In this document: piece after piece, positions 8,884-16,465 of the stretch
How the letters are laid out: each line of letters begins with the position of its first letter
Numbering within the stretch: the first letter of the stretch is position 1
From: Aquimarina sp. MAR_2010_214
GTDB lineage: Bacteria > Bacteroidota > Bacteroidia > Flavobacteriales > Flavobacteriaceae
Length of the DNA: 64,000 bases
Assembly: GCF_002846555.1 (NCBI RefSeq)
Contig: NZ_PJMS01000001.1
Span: 3,162,001 to 3,226,000, forward strand
Direction: 5' to 3'
Position numbers and translations under genes: made by a program
Notes under the pieces: model-generated
What the model was told of the DNA's origin: nothing
Databases searched by the model: none
The model's input: the letters and a program-made list of their open reading frames with translations, nothing else

Positions 8884-9609
8884 TTATTCTTCAGAAGAAG
8901 ATTCTTCCATAGTATGATAGACGTTCTGAACGTCATCATCTTCTTCTATTTTTTCCAGTAACTTTTCTACGTCTGCAGCTTGCTCTGGAGTTATTTTTTT
9001 GGTTACCTGCGGTATACGTTCAAATCCAGAGGATAGAATTTCGATTTCGCGACTTTCTAATTCTTTTTGTATTGTTCCAAAACTTCCAAAAGGAGCGTAA
9101 ATTAAGATTCCATCATCATCCTTAAAAACTTCTTCTGCTCCAAAATCAATAAATTCGAGTTCGAGTTCTTCCGGATCTAGCCCTTCACTATTAATTCTAA
9201 AATTACAGGTGTGGTCAAACATAAATTCTACAGAACCTGATGTTCCCAGATTACCCTCACACTTGTTAAAATAGGATCGTATATTAGCAACCGTTCTATT
9301 GTTGTTATCTGTAGCTGTTTCTACCAGAATAGCAATTCCGTGAGGAGCATATCCTTCAAAAAGAACTTCTTTATAGTCACCTTGATCTTTATCAGATGCC
9401 TTTTTAATTGCTCTTTCGATATTATCTTTTGGCATGTTCACAGATTTGGCATTCTGGATCACTGCTCTTAGACGAGAGTTAGAAGCTGGGTCAGGACCAC
9501 CTTCTTTTACAGCCATTACAATATCTTTACCAATTCGAGTAAACGCTTTTGCCATTGCTGACCAGCGTTTCATCTTACGTGCTTTTCTAAATTCAAAAGC
9601 TCTTCCCAT
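8884..9609 (-). CDS. YebC/PmpR family protein (TACO1-like)
   Basis: A 241-residue protein with the family's usual length and all three domains. Family marks are the N-terminal MGRAFEFRKARKMKRWSAMAKAFTRIGKDI, NSRLRAVIQNAKSVNMPKDNIERAI, YEGYAPHG-like FEGYAPHGIA and ATDNNNRTVANIRS. YebC proteins are described as DNA-binding regulators, and more recently as ribosome-associated factors that relieve stalling on difficult sequences, as for mitochondrial TACO1. It is monocistronic, with the promoter at 9633-9664 and a strong terminator downstream. Very confident on family, less so on role. Confidence 0.93.
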   Translation of the reverse strand: MGRAFEFRKARKMKRWSAMAKAFTRIGKDIVMAVKEGGPDPASNSRLRAVIQNAKSVNMPKDNIERAIKKASDKDQGDYKEVLFEGYAPHGIAILVETATDNNNRTVANIRSYFNKCEGNLGTSGSVEFMFDHTCNFRINSEGLDPEELELEFIDFGAEEVFKDDDGILIYAPFGSFGTIQKELESREIEILSSGFERIPQVTKKITPEQAADVEKLLEKIEEDDDVQNVYHTMEESSSEE

Positions 9610-9632
9610 ATGCTAATTTTAAAATCTAAATA

Positions 9633-9664
9633 CAAACATAAGTAGAAACCAAGTGTTTGACAAA
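9633..9664 (-). promoter_or_regulatory. yebC promoter
   Basis: On the minus strand the region reads TTTG (9664-9661), then 20 bases, then TATGTTTG (9640-9633). This fits the Bacteroidota sigma-ABfr consensus TTTG-N19/20-TAnnTTTG and sits 24 bases before the start codon. Confidence 0.7.
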
Positions 9665-9779
9665 TGTTTGTGTATGATCAATTTTGATACGCCTAAAGTA
9701 CCAAAATTCAAAAAGTAAAACAAGAAGTTTTGACCTTAGAATTTGATATTTATTTTTTGATTATAAATAAGTTTAACCC

Positions 9780-10067
9780 TTATTCTCCTTCGATAATATT
9801 ATCTATAGTTTTTGCTAGTTTAAAATCATTTTCTGTAATACCACCAGCGTCATGGGTAGAAAGACTAATGTGTAACTTATTATAAACATTTGACCAGTCG
9901 GGATGATGTTGTTGTGCTTCTGCTTCAAAAGCAATACGAGTCATTACAGAGAATGCATCTTTAAAATCGTTAAATTCAAAAGTGGTATGAAGAGCATTAT
10001 CATGGTATTCCCAACCATCTATATCGTTTAGTTTTTCTTTTATGTCAGATTCTGATAATTTTACCAT
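9780..10067 (-). CDS. 4a-hydroxytetrahydrobiopterin dehydratase (pterin-4a-carbinolamine dehydratase)
   Basis: A 95-residue enzyme of the PhhB/DCoH fold that dehydrates 4a-hydroxytetrahydrobiopterin during recycling of the cofactor of aromatic amino acid hydroxylases. The signature EAEAQQHHPDWSNVYNKL followed by STHDAGGITENDF contains the paired catalytic histidines and the distal THxxGGIT segment. The length is typical. It stands alone on the minus strand, 36 bp downstream of the lipoprotein gene. No hydroxylase gene is in the window. Confidence 0.9.
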   Translation of the reverse strand: MVKLSESDIKEKLNDIDGWEYHDNALHTTFEFNDFKDAFSVMTRIAFEAEAQQHHPDWSNVYNKLHISLSTHDAGGITENDFKLAKTIDNIIEGE

Positions 10068-10103
10068 TAGTATTGTATTAGTTAGTTGTGAATTAATTGA
10101 TGT

Positions 10104-11054
10104 TTATTTTTGATTCGTAAGTCCTAATTCGTCACGTAAGACTTCATCTTTATTACTGTTTTTACCCCAATATGCAGATTTAATACTTTTGATTTTAGTT
10201 GCTTTTGTAGTAAGCTTCTTTGCATTGGGTCCAAACCCACTTTTATAGGTTTCTGTCCAATGCTCAATTTCATACGGAAAAGAGGCATTAAAAGTAATAC
10301 TGATACTTCTATCAAGTTCGGGATATTCTATAGTGTATGTATTCGTATTAGTTTCTTTTTGTATAGATGCCTTAGCCGAGTATGCTTTAATATCTTTATG
10401 TCTTAATCTACAATACTCAAAAGAAGGGATAATTTGTAAATCTCCTTGTGGCAATGCTTCTGGATTGATTCTGATTTTAGTCCAAAGTTCATTTTCTAAA
10501 ATAGCTTTGTCTAATTTAAAATCCTGATCTGCTTCACTTTCAAAGTAAGAATGGGAGGTAATCTCGAATTGTTTTTTGTTATTTAATTGCGCGTATACGT
10601 GACCACACCATTCTTGCATCGAATTAGATATTTTAATGGCATGTTGATTATCTGCCACCGGATAAAATGTACTCTGCATAACCGAATATGGGTAAATTCC
10701 CGTATTAAATTTTTTGGTAGCATTAAGTTTTAAAACAGGTATGTTACTTGTATTTTGACGATCTGCTTTCACCTGTTTTTTAGGTAAAAAATCCTCAGTA
10801 ACATAAATTAGTACTGCTGTCCCTTTTCTCATTTCGCCATATCGTGCTTGTTCTAGTTGATATGATGATATTTCTGCTTTACCAGCATACCAGTACTTTT
10901 TAAAATCTTCAGAAAGAGTTTTTGCAGGAGATGCCTTTTCTTTGGTTACTTCTTTAATTATAGGAAGGTTAGATGCTTTATCTGCTTTAATATTGCTACA
11001 GGCAATAAAGACTAATACGCTTAATAATGCGAACAGTGATATTAACTTTTTCAT
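10104..11054 (-). CDS. Lipoprotein of unknown function
   Basis: A 316-residue protein with a lipoprotein signal peptide starting MKKLISLFALLSVLVFIAC. I chose the start at 11054 because an upstream in-frame ATG at 11102 would add 16 residues before a normal signal peptide. The mature domain is beta-rich, with a conserved-looking core (EWCGHVYAQLNNK and YPFSVM-like YPYSVM). It ends close to the pterin dehydratase and begins 34 bp after maf. In databases this family is sometimes mislabelled as Maf because of that adjacency. It is probably outer-membrane attached; its function is unknown. Confidence 0.7.
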   Translation of the reverse strand: MKKLISLFALLSVLVFIACSNIKADKASNLPIIKEVTKEKASPAKTLSEDFKKYWYAGKAEISSYQLEQARYGEMRKGTAVLIYVTEDFLPKKQVKADRQNTSNIPVLKLNATKKFNTGIYPYSVMQSTFYPVADNQHAIKISNSMQEWCGHVYAQLNNKKQFEITSHSYFESEADQDFKLDKAILENELWTKIRINPEALPQGDLQIIPSFEYCRLRHKDIKAYSAKASIQKETNTNTYTIEYPELDRSISITFNASFPYEIEHWTETYKSGFGPNAKKLTTKATKIKSIKSAYWGKNSNKDEVLRDELGLTNQK

Positions 11055-11088
11055 GATAAATTTATTTATATAGCAAATTACAATAAAC

Positions 11089-11676
11089 CTAGGATTTAGC
11101 AAGTACTGTTAACGTTTCATAAACAAGGTGCGTGGGAAGTCCCATGACATTAAAATGACTCCCTTCTATATTTGATATTCCAATAAAACCAATCCATTCT
11201 TGTATACCATAGGCTCCTGCTTTATCCAGAGGCTTATAGGTCTGTACATAATATTCAATTTCTTCTGCAGATAGCTCTTTAAAAGTTACTTTGGTGGTTT
11301 GATGTACTACAATAGTCTGATTGATTGTTTTAAAACACACCGAAGTAATAACCTCATGAGTATCTCCAGATAGGGAATTAATCATTTTTGAGGCATCTTC
11401 CAGATTTTTTGGTTTACCCAAAGCTTTATTATTATGCCAAACAATAGTATCACTAGTGATTAAAATATCTTTTGGATGCAAATCTGTAAATGCATTTGCT
11501 TTAAGCTTAGCCAGATAATCCGAAATTTCTTCGGCTTTAAGGTGATTTGGGTATATTTCTTCAACTTCTTTTAATTGTATTGTGAAATTTAGGTCCAAAT
11601 CCTTAAAAAACTTTTGCCTTCTAGGAGAGCCAGATGCAAGAATTATATTTTTACTTTTTAATGTATCTTTTAACAT
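11089..11676 (-). CDS. maf: Maf family nucleoside triphosphate pyrophosphatase
   Basis: A 195-residue Maf protein that hydrolyses non-canonical or pyrimidine NTPs (house-cleaning) and has been linked to septum control. Visible motifs are the N-terminal ILASGSPRRQKFF nucleotide/phosphate loop, ITSDTIVWHNNKALGKP with the catalytic Asp, and the C-terminal AGAYGIQEWIGFIG and GSHFNVMGLP. The length is normal. It is separated by four bases from the upstream UbiA-family gene and is clearly in one operon with it. Confidence 0.92.
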   Translation of the reverse strand: MLKDTLKSKNIILASGSPRRQKFFKDLDLNFTIQLKEVEEIYPNHLKAEEISDYLAKLKANAFTDLHPKDILITSDTIVWHNNKALGKPKNLEDASKMINSLSGDTHEVITSVCFKTINQTIVVHQTTKVTFKELSAEEIEYYVQTYKPLDKAGAYGIQEWIGFIGISNIEGSHFNVMGLPTHLVYETLTVLAKS

Positions 11677-11680
11677 AATA

Positions 11681-12583
11681 CTATACTAAAACAAATTGAT
11701 AAAATAATAGCGAGATAGATGCTACAAATAAAATGATCTTTAAAAGCAATGATAATCTGGTAAGTTGCCTATCTGATTCTGCACTAAAGCTTTTAATCAT
11801 AAAATAGAGTAGTGGAGCAACAATAAGCATCAATACAAAAATAACAGCATTGCTATTTGAAAAAAGATAAGTGTATATATAATAAACAATAGAAAAAATT
11901 GGGAGCAATGTTAATATCCCAATTAATTTTGTTGTTCGATTTTTACCTAAAACTATTGGGATGGTTCTGATCCCGATATTATGATCTCTATCTATATATA
12001 AACAATCTTTCACGAGTTCTCTTAATAACACAATCATAAATGCAAATATTGAGTAATCTAAGATAATAGAAAAGATAACGGTCTGTGATGCTCTGTTTTT
12101 TTCAGTGATCGCAGGAAGAAGGTCAAAAATCCCTACAACTATCAAACTTAATGCAGCAAGCATTGCAGGAATAAAATTTTTAAGAACTAAGATTTCTTTT
12201 AAATAAGACGCATAGATATAAAATACTCCAGAAATTACGATAAATAATGCAGCAAAACCAGGTCTATCAATAAGGTTGGCCAGATAAAACCCAATAAGAA
12301 CTCCTATGATATTAAAAATAATGAACAATCGATTGGCCGACTTTTCGGTTATAGAACCATACAATAAACCTTTTACACCAGTATCTTCTCGATTATAGAT
12401 TTCGATAATTATATTCCCCGCAGCAGCAATACAAAATGTAGCAACCATTAGGATGGCAATACCTAAACCATTTAAAGTAATAGCAATATTAAAGGGTTCG
12501 AATAGACCATATTTAATACATAATTGAGCAAAAGCAATTATAAGTAAGTTATCAAATTTTATAAGCTTCAAATAGGATAGCAT
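11681..12583 (-). CDS. UbiA-family prenyltransferase (geranylgeranylglycerol-phosphate geranylgeranyltransferase type)
   Basis: A 300-residue multi-pass membrane protein with about 8-9 hydrophobic helices. The first UbiA metal/diphosphate-binding region is NIIIEIYNREDTGVKG and the second is RELVKDCLYIDRDHNIG, with Asp residues placed as in the family. Bacteroidota homologues are usually assigned as GGGP geranylgeranyltransferases, but substrate cannot be read from sequence alone. It is first in a leftward operon with maf and a lipoprotein gene. Confidence 0.8.
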   Translation of the reverse strand: MLSYLKLIKFDNLLIIAFAQLCIKYGLFEPFNIAITLNGLGIAILMVATFCIAAAGNIIIEIYNREDTGVKGLLYGSITEKSANRLFIIFNIIGVLIGFYLANLIDRPGFAALFIVISGVFYIYASYLKEILVLKNFIPAMLAALSLIVVGIFDLLPAITEKNRASQTVIFSIILDYSIFAFMIVLLRELVKDCLYIDRDHNIGIRTIPIVLGKNRTTKLIGILTLLPIFSIVYYIYTYLFSNSNAVIFVLMLIVAPLLYFMIKSFSAESDRQLTRLSLLLKIILFVASISLLFYQFVLV

Positions 12584-12607
12584 AGAAGTGATTGGTTAAT
12601 TAGTCAG

Positions 12608-12615
12608 CAAATGTA
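12608..12615 (-). promoter_or_regulatory. -7 promoter element of the UbiA/maf operon
   Basis: CAAATGTA on the plus strand reads TACATTTG on the minus strand, a full match to TAnnTTTG, 24 bases upstream of the UbiA start. The -33 box is not convincing. Confidence 0.45.
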
Positions 12616-12760
12616 ATAATTAATACTAATTTTTGACCTATTAACATAGATACTTAAATGCCTTGTTTTTACAGTGGTGATTAGGTGTGTTAACGTTAAT
12701 AGACGGTTAATGGAAGCTGATTTTATTGAATCAAAAGATGTTTACGATACTTTTGATATC

Positions 12761-12783
12761 ATCATCAATCAAAAAACGAATAG
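12761..12783. repeat. 23-bp direct repeat, copy 1 (upstream of kinase)
   Basis: This 23-bp stretch, ATCATCAATC then AAAAAACGAATAG, is identical to 14956-14978. The two copies flank the histidine kinase/response regulator pair. Copy 2 is the leader of the first small secreted gene, and a shorter variant lies before the second one. Confidence 0.8.
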
Positions 12784-12876
12784 GTTTTAAAATAAAGAAT
12801 ATTACATTTTTTGTTAGCGTAGCAGTTTTTTAATGCATTAGGTATTAAAAAAAATGAAAAGTTATATATCATCATA

Positions 12877-14271
12877 ATGAAGAAAAAGATAAACATACTC
12901 ATTATTACATCTATATTGACCTTATTGGCATTATCTGGGATTCAGGGGTATTTGATTTATAACACATATCAACTTAAAAAAGATGTATTTATAAAAGAAA
13001 CCAAGAAGGCCGTCTCTAGAATAGATAATACTAGAGAAATGGATTCAATAGCAGAGCTTTGGTATAATCAATTAACCAAAAACCTAGTAGAATATAGAAA
13101 GAATAATCTTCTTAAAAATGAAACGATAGAACGTTTCAAACCTTTTACTGATTCGTTAAATAATATATTTAATGAATATTATAAAAAAGAAATTAGTAAG
13201 GCCAATTTGGGCTATGAGTTAAAATATAAGAAAACAATAAAGAATGTTATTATCCATGATAATAACATTTTAGATACTGTTTTTAATGCAAAAGAAGAAA
13301 GTGATTACTTTTTGTTCGGAGAAAATTTTCCTGATAAAGAAGGTAATGTAATAAGTAAAGGGAGGTGGTTTACAGAACAAGATATAGAGGATGATAGTCG
13401 TGGTGAAATTATAAAAACCCAGCTTAATCTCGAAATTCGAACAGTAGATGCTGTCAGTATTATTGGATGGAAGAGAATAGTTTTTGGTCAAATGGCAAGC
13501 CTGTTTTTATTCTCTGTTATATTATTACTATTTGTAGTTGCCTTACTTTTTTACTCGATTAAAACAGTGATTCGACAAAAGAAAATAGCCGATGTACGTG
13601 ATGATTTTATAAATAATATTACACATGAGCTTAAAACTCCACTAGCAACGTTAAGTATTGCATCTAAAAGTTTAAGAAATAAAGAAACTCAAAATTCACC
13701 AGAAATATTCTCTAGTGCATTAGATATATTAGATCGACAAAATAACCGGCTACAAAAACTAATTGATCAGGTGATGAATAACACTTTAGGATCAGAAGAA
13801 ATTGTTTTGAAGAAAGAAAAAATTCTGGATAATAAATATTTTAAAGAAGTAATAGAAGATTTTAAGTTATCGGTTAAAAATAAAGAAGTCGAAGTGAGTG
13901 CTAAGATAGAATTTAGAGATGTACATCTTAATATTGATAAATTTCTATTTACTACAGCACTATTTAATGTAATGGAAAATGCTGTAAAATACGGTAAAGA
14001 AAAAGTCAATATTAAAATACGAACAGAACTTAGGAAAGAAGCATACACAATTTCGATACGAGATAATGGGATCGGGATTTCTGAAAAAGAATACCATAAG
14101 ATTTTTGAAAAATTCTATAGAATAACAACAGGAAATGTACATGATGTAAAAGGATTAGGTTTAGGATTGTTTTATACTAATCAAATCATTAGAGCACATC
14201 AAGGTGAAATAGATATTGAAAGTAAACCTAATGAAGGAACAATTTTTAAAATAACGATACCAACAATTTAA
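12877..14271 (+). CDS. Sensor histidine kinase
   Basis: A 464-residue membrane kinase. It has a transmembrane helix at residues 7-27, a periplasmic sensor of about 175 residues and a second helix at 206-228. The HisKA domain has phospho-acceptor His250 in NNITHELKTPLATL. The HATPase domain has N box ENAVKYG, G1 RDNGIGISEKEY, F box FEKFYR and G2 GLGLGLFYTNQI. The periplasmic part has no domain I recognise. The response regulator gene starts three bases after its stop, so the two form a two-component pair. The two small secreted genes downstream are likely part of the same transcript or regulon. Confidence 0.92.
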   Translation: MKKKINILIITSILTLLALSGIQGYLIYNTYQLKKDVFIKETKKAVSRIDNTREMDSIAELWYNQLTKNLVEYRKNNLLKNETIERFKPFTDSLNNIFNEYYKKEISKANLGYELKYKKTIKNVIIHDNNILDTVFNAKEESDYFLFGENFPDKEGNVISKGRWFTEQDIEDDSRGEIIKTQLNLEIRTVDAVSIIGWKRIVFGQMASLFLFSVILLLFVVALLFYSIKTVIRQKKIADVRDDFINNITHELKTPLATLSIASKSLRNKETQNSPEIFSSALDILDRQNNRLQKLIDQVMNNTLGSEEIVLKKEKILDNKYFKEVIEDFKLSVKNKEVEVSAKIEFRDVHLNIDKFLFTTALFNVMENAVKYGKEKVNIKIRTELRKEAYTISIRDNGIGISEKEYHKIFEKFYRITTGNVHDVKGLGLGLFYTNQIIRAHQGEIDIESKPNEGTIFKITIPTI

Positions 14272-14274
14272 TAT

Positions 14275-14955
14275 ATGAAACATATACTACTCGCAGAAGA
14301 TGATTTTGATTTTGGAAGTATATTAAAACAATACCTCGAAATACATAGTTATAGGGTAACCTGGGCCAAGGATGGAAAAGAAGCACTATCAATATTTTCT
14401 GATGGAAAATTTGATATATGTGTTTTTGATGTAATGATGCCAAAAATGGATGGGTTTACATTAGCAGAAAAGGTAGTAGATATTGATCCCGAAATTCCAT
14501 TCATATTTCTCACTGCTAAGAAAATGAAAGAAGATAAAATCAGAGGATTGAAACTAGGCGCAGATGACTACATCGTGAAACCATTTGAAGCAGATATCCT
14601 AGTACTTAAACTTCAAAATATTTTAAAACGAACACGAAAAGTTGAATCTACAGAAAATGATATTGTAAAAATCGGAAATTATGAGTTCGATATAGTTAAT
14701 CATCAATTAAAATTGAATGAAGAATCACAACGATTAACCGAAAAAGAAACATTGCTAATCCAATATTTATGGGAACACAGAAATAGAATGATCAAAAGAG
14801 AAGATGTGCTTAAGGATGTTTGGGGTAATGATGATTTTTTCTCTGGTAGAAGTATGGATGTATTCATAAGTCGATTAAGAAAATATTTTAAAAAAGATAA
14901 TAATATAAATATAGAAAGTGTACGTGGGGTTGGTCTCACATTTAGTATAGCTTAA
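14275..14955 (+). CDS. OmpR-family response regulator
   Basis: A 226-residue transcription factor with an N-terminal receiver domain: acidic EDDF, phospho-acceptor Asp52 in VFDVMMPKMDGF, Lys in IVKPFEADIL. A C-terminal winged-helix DNA-binding domain follows, ending with SMDVFISRLRKY and ESVRGVGLTFS. It is the partner of the preceding kinase and probably controls the adjacent secreted-protein genes. The leader repeats at 12761 and 14956 are candidate operator or duplication-scar sequences. Confidence 0.93.
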   Translation: MKHILLAEDDFDFGSILKQYLEIHSYRVTWAKDGKEALSIFSDGKFDICVFDVMMPKMDGFTLAEKVVDIDPEIPFIFLTAKKMKEDKIRGLKLGADDYIVKPFEADILVLKLQNILKRTRKVESTENDIVKIGNYEFDIVNHQLKLNEESQRLTEKETLLIQYLWEHRNRMIKREDVLKDVWGNDDFFSGRSMDVFISRLRKYFKKDNNINIESVRGVGLTFSIA

Positions 14956-14978
14956 ATCATCAATCAAAAAACGAATAG
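14956..14978. repeat. 23-bp direct repeat, copy 2 (leader of first secreted gene)
   Basis: Identical to 12761-12783. It starts at the response regulator's TAA stop codon and ends two bases before the ATG at 14980. A related leader (ATCATCATTCATT then AATCAAAAAAC) lies at 15431-15454, just before the ATG of the second secreted gene. Confidence 0.8.
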
Positions 14979-14979
14979 T

Positions 14980-15426
14980 ATGAAAACATTAATCACCATT
15001 TTGGTAAACCTTATTATAGGATTACTAACCATGAATGCCCAAACAAGCTCCACAAGTTCTTCTAAGTCATCATCAACGGTAACGATAAGTATTAGTGATG
15101 ATTCAGAAGAGAAGAATTATTCTAGATCCTTTGCTATTATTGATATGGGAGAGAGTTTTAGGATCAAAATAAGATTTATGAAGTATAAGGAAAACGATGT
15201 AAAATCTTATCTGATTGATCAATTTGGAAAAGAAAATATGACCATCGAAGATGAAGCTTATTTATGGAAAAAAGAAATTGAAAATGAAGAATTGTATGAA
15301 GTAAGACTTAGGGGAAATAAATTAAGAATCAATTTAGATAAAGAACTAGCCTCGAATAAACTGATTAAGAAATTTGAAAGAATAGGCAAAGAATTAAAAT
15401 CAATTACATCAAAAAACGAAAATTAA
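14980..15426 (+). CDS. Small secreted protein, paralogue 1
   Basis: A 148-residue protein with a signal peptide (cleavage expected at MNAQ) and a Ser/Thr-rich linker directly after it. The alpha/beta C-terminal domain is rich in Lys and Glu. It resembles the next gene in layout: the same NAQT(S/T)STS start, a beta strand segment, then a domain ending in a helix. It lies 24 bp after the response regulator, so it is probably a target or accessory of the two-component system. No known domain is recognised. The mature protein would be periplasmic or exported. Confidence 0.65.
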   Translation: MKTLITILVNLIIGLLTMNAQTSSTSSSKSSSTVTISISDDSEEKNYSRSFAIIDMGESFRIKIRFMKYKENDVKSYLIDQFGKENMTIEDEAYLWKKEIENEELYEVRLRGNKLRINLDKELASNKLIKKFERIGKELKSITSKNEN

Positions 15427-15461
15427 ATCAATCATCATTCATTAATCAAAAAACAAAAATT

Positions 15462-15884
15462 ATGAAAACAATTATTTGCACATTAAGCCTTGTGTTTGCT
15501 CTTTCTATGAGTAATGCCCAAACAACTTCAACTTCAAACTCTAAAGTGTCTATTAGTTATTCTAGTGATGAACCGGGAGAAGGTAATTATAAAGTTAATA
15601 TTTCTATCTCTAATACAGAAGATATGTATACCTTAAAAGCTAGCTTTCCGTCATCCAAAACAGGAAAATTAAAACAATTTTTAAGAGATCATTTAACTCC
15701 TGAAATGACCAAAAATGGAACAACAGCTACCTGGAAATATAATAACAAGGGAGAAACAGGGTATGTTGTAAAATTGAAAAAAGGAAAACTAAACGTTTTT
15801 ATGGATAAAAAATTTGTATCTGCCGACTTAGTCGAAGATTTTATAGATATGTTTAGTGACCTTAAAGATATCGTAAAAGAATAG
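15462..15884 (+). CDS. Small secreted protein, paralogue 2
   Basis: A 140-residue protein with a signal peptide (cleavage at SNAQ) followed by TTSTSNSKVSISYSSDE and a lysine-rich alpha/beta domain. The overall plan parallels the 14980 gene, although the sequences have drifted. Its leader contains the same AATCAAAAAAC motif before the ATG. It is probably the last gene of the kinase/regulator operon. Function unknown; a sensed or regulated envelope protein is an inference from context. Confidence 0.65.
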   Translation: MKTIICTLSLVFALSMSNAQTTSTSNSKVSISYSSDEPGEGNYKVNISISNTEDMYTLKASFPSSKTGKLKQFLRDHLTPEMTKNGTTATWKYNNKGETGYVVKLKKGKLNVFMDKKFVSADLVEDFIDMFSDLKDIVKE

Positions 15885-16075
15885 CTAGATCTTTTGTAAT
15901 GTTTTAATTATGAGGAATTTTATATAATATTTACAATTGCATTATGAGGACTGTTTAGTTATAAAAATAATGATTCTGATTTGACCTGAGAAAGAATTAA
16001 TTACCTGATAGATCCAAAAGTAGTGTGGCAAAAAAAATATTAGAAAGATTTTGATAAGTAGTTAGTTTTTGGCCT

Positions 16076-16306
16076 ATGTTATACTATATAAAAGATGATC
16101 TTTTTACAATAAATGCTAATGAAGCATTGAAAGAAAAAGTAAGTGAAGTCACTTATAATTGTAATGATTCAGATGTATTAGTTGAGTTTATTCTCATAAT
16201 TGATACTGTGAATTTTATATAAATACGTCTTATAAAGCTTAAATATTTTGGCAATAGAATAAAAAATACCAAGAGGATATCGAGTGATATTGGATTGATG
16301 GAATAA
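16076..16306 (+). pseudogene. Possible decayed gene fragment
   Basis: ATG at 16076 opens 48 codons (MLYYIKDDLFTINANEALKE and on) to a TAA at 16220-16222. The same frame then stays open for about 27 more codons to a second TAA near 16306. The amino-acid composition looks protein-like rather than random. Without a homologue this is weak; it could also be a short genuine peptide or chance. Confidence 0.25.
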
Positions 16307-16362
16307 AATATAGCTGATGTTACTATAGATATGGTTGACAACGGTTATTCATGAAATCTATG

Positions 16363-16393
16363 TTTGTATAGTTACCAGATAATTGTATTTTTG
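16363..16393 (+). promoter_or_regulatory. Promoter of the M61 peptidase gene
   Basis: TTTG at 16363-16366, then exactly 19 bases, then TATTTTTG at 16386-16393, a full match to the Bacteroidota promoter consensus. The start codon follows 72 bases later. Confidence 0.75.
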
Positions 16394-16465
16394 AACGTTT
16401 CATAACTTTTTATTATGACCAAAAAAAATATTACAACTTAATTTACCAAATATAAATATATACAA

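Larger units (their letters stand above)
15885..16465. other. Gene-free stretch with decayed coding sequence
   Basis: These 581 bases have no intact gene. Bases 16076-16222 and the following open stretch look like eroded coding DNA (separate entry). The last 100 bases hold the promoter of the M61 peptidase at 16363-16393. I saw no RNA gene or inverted repeat of note in the rest. Confidence 0.6.

Noticed and set aside
10104..11102. Annotation of the lipoprotein gene as a Maf septum inhibitor
   Set aside because: Its sequence has no Maf motif; the true maf is the next gene upstream. The label would come only from adjacency.
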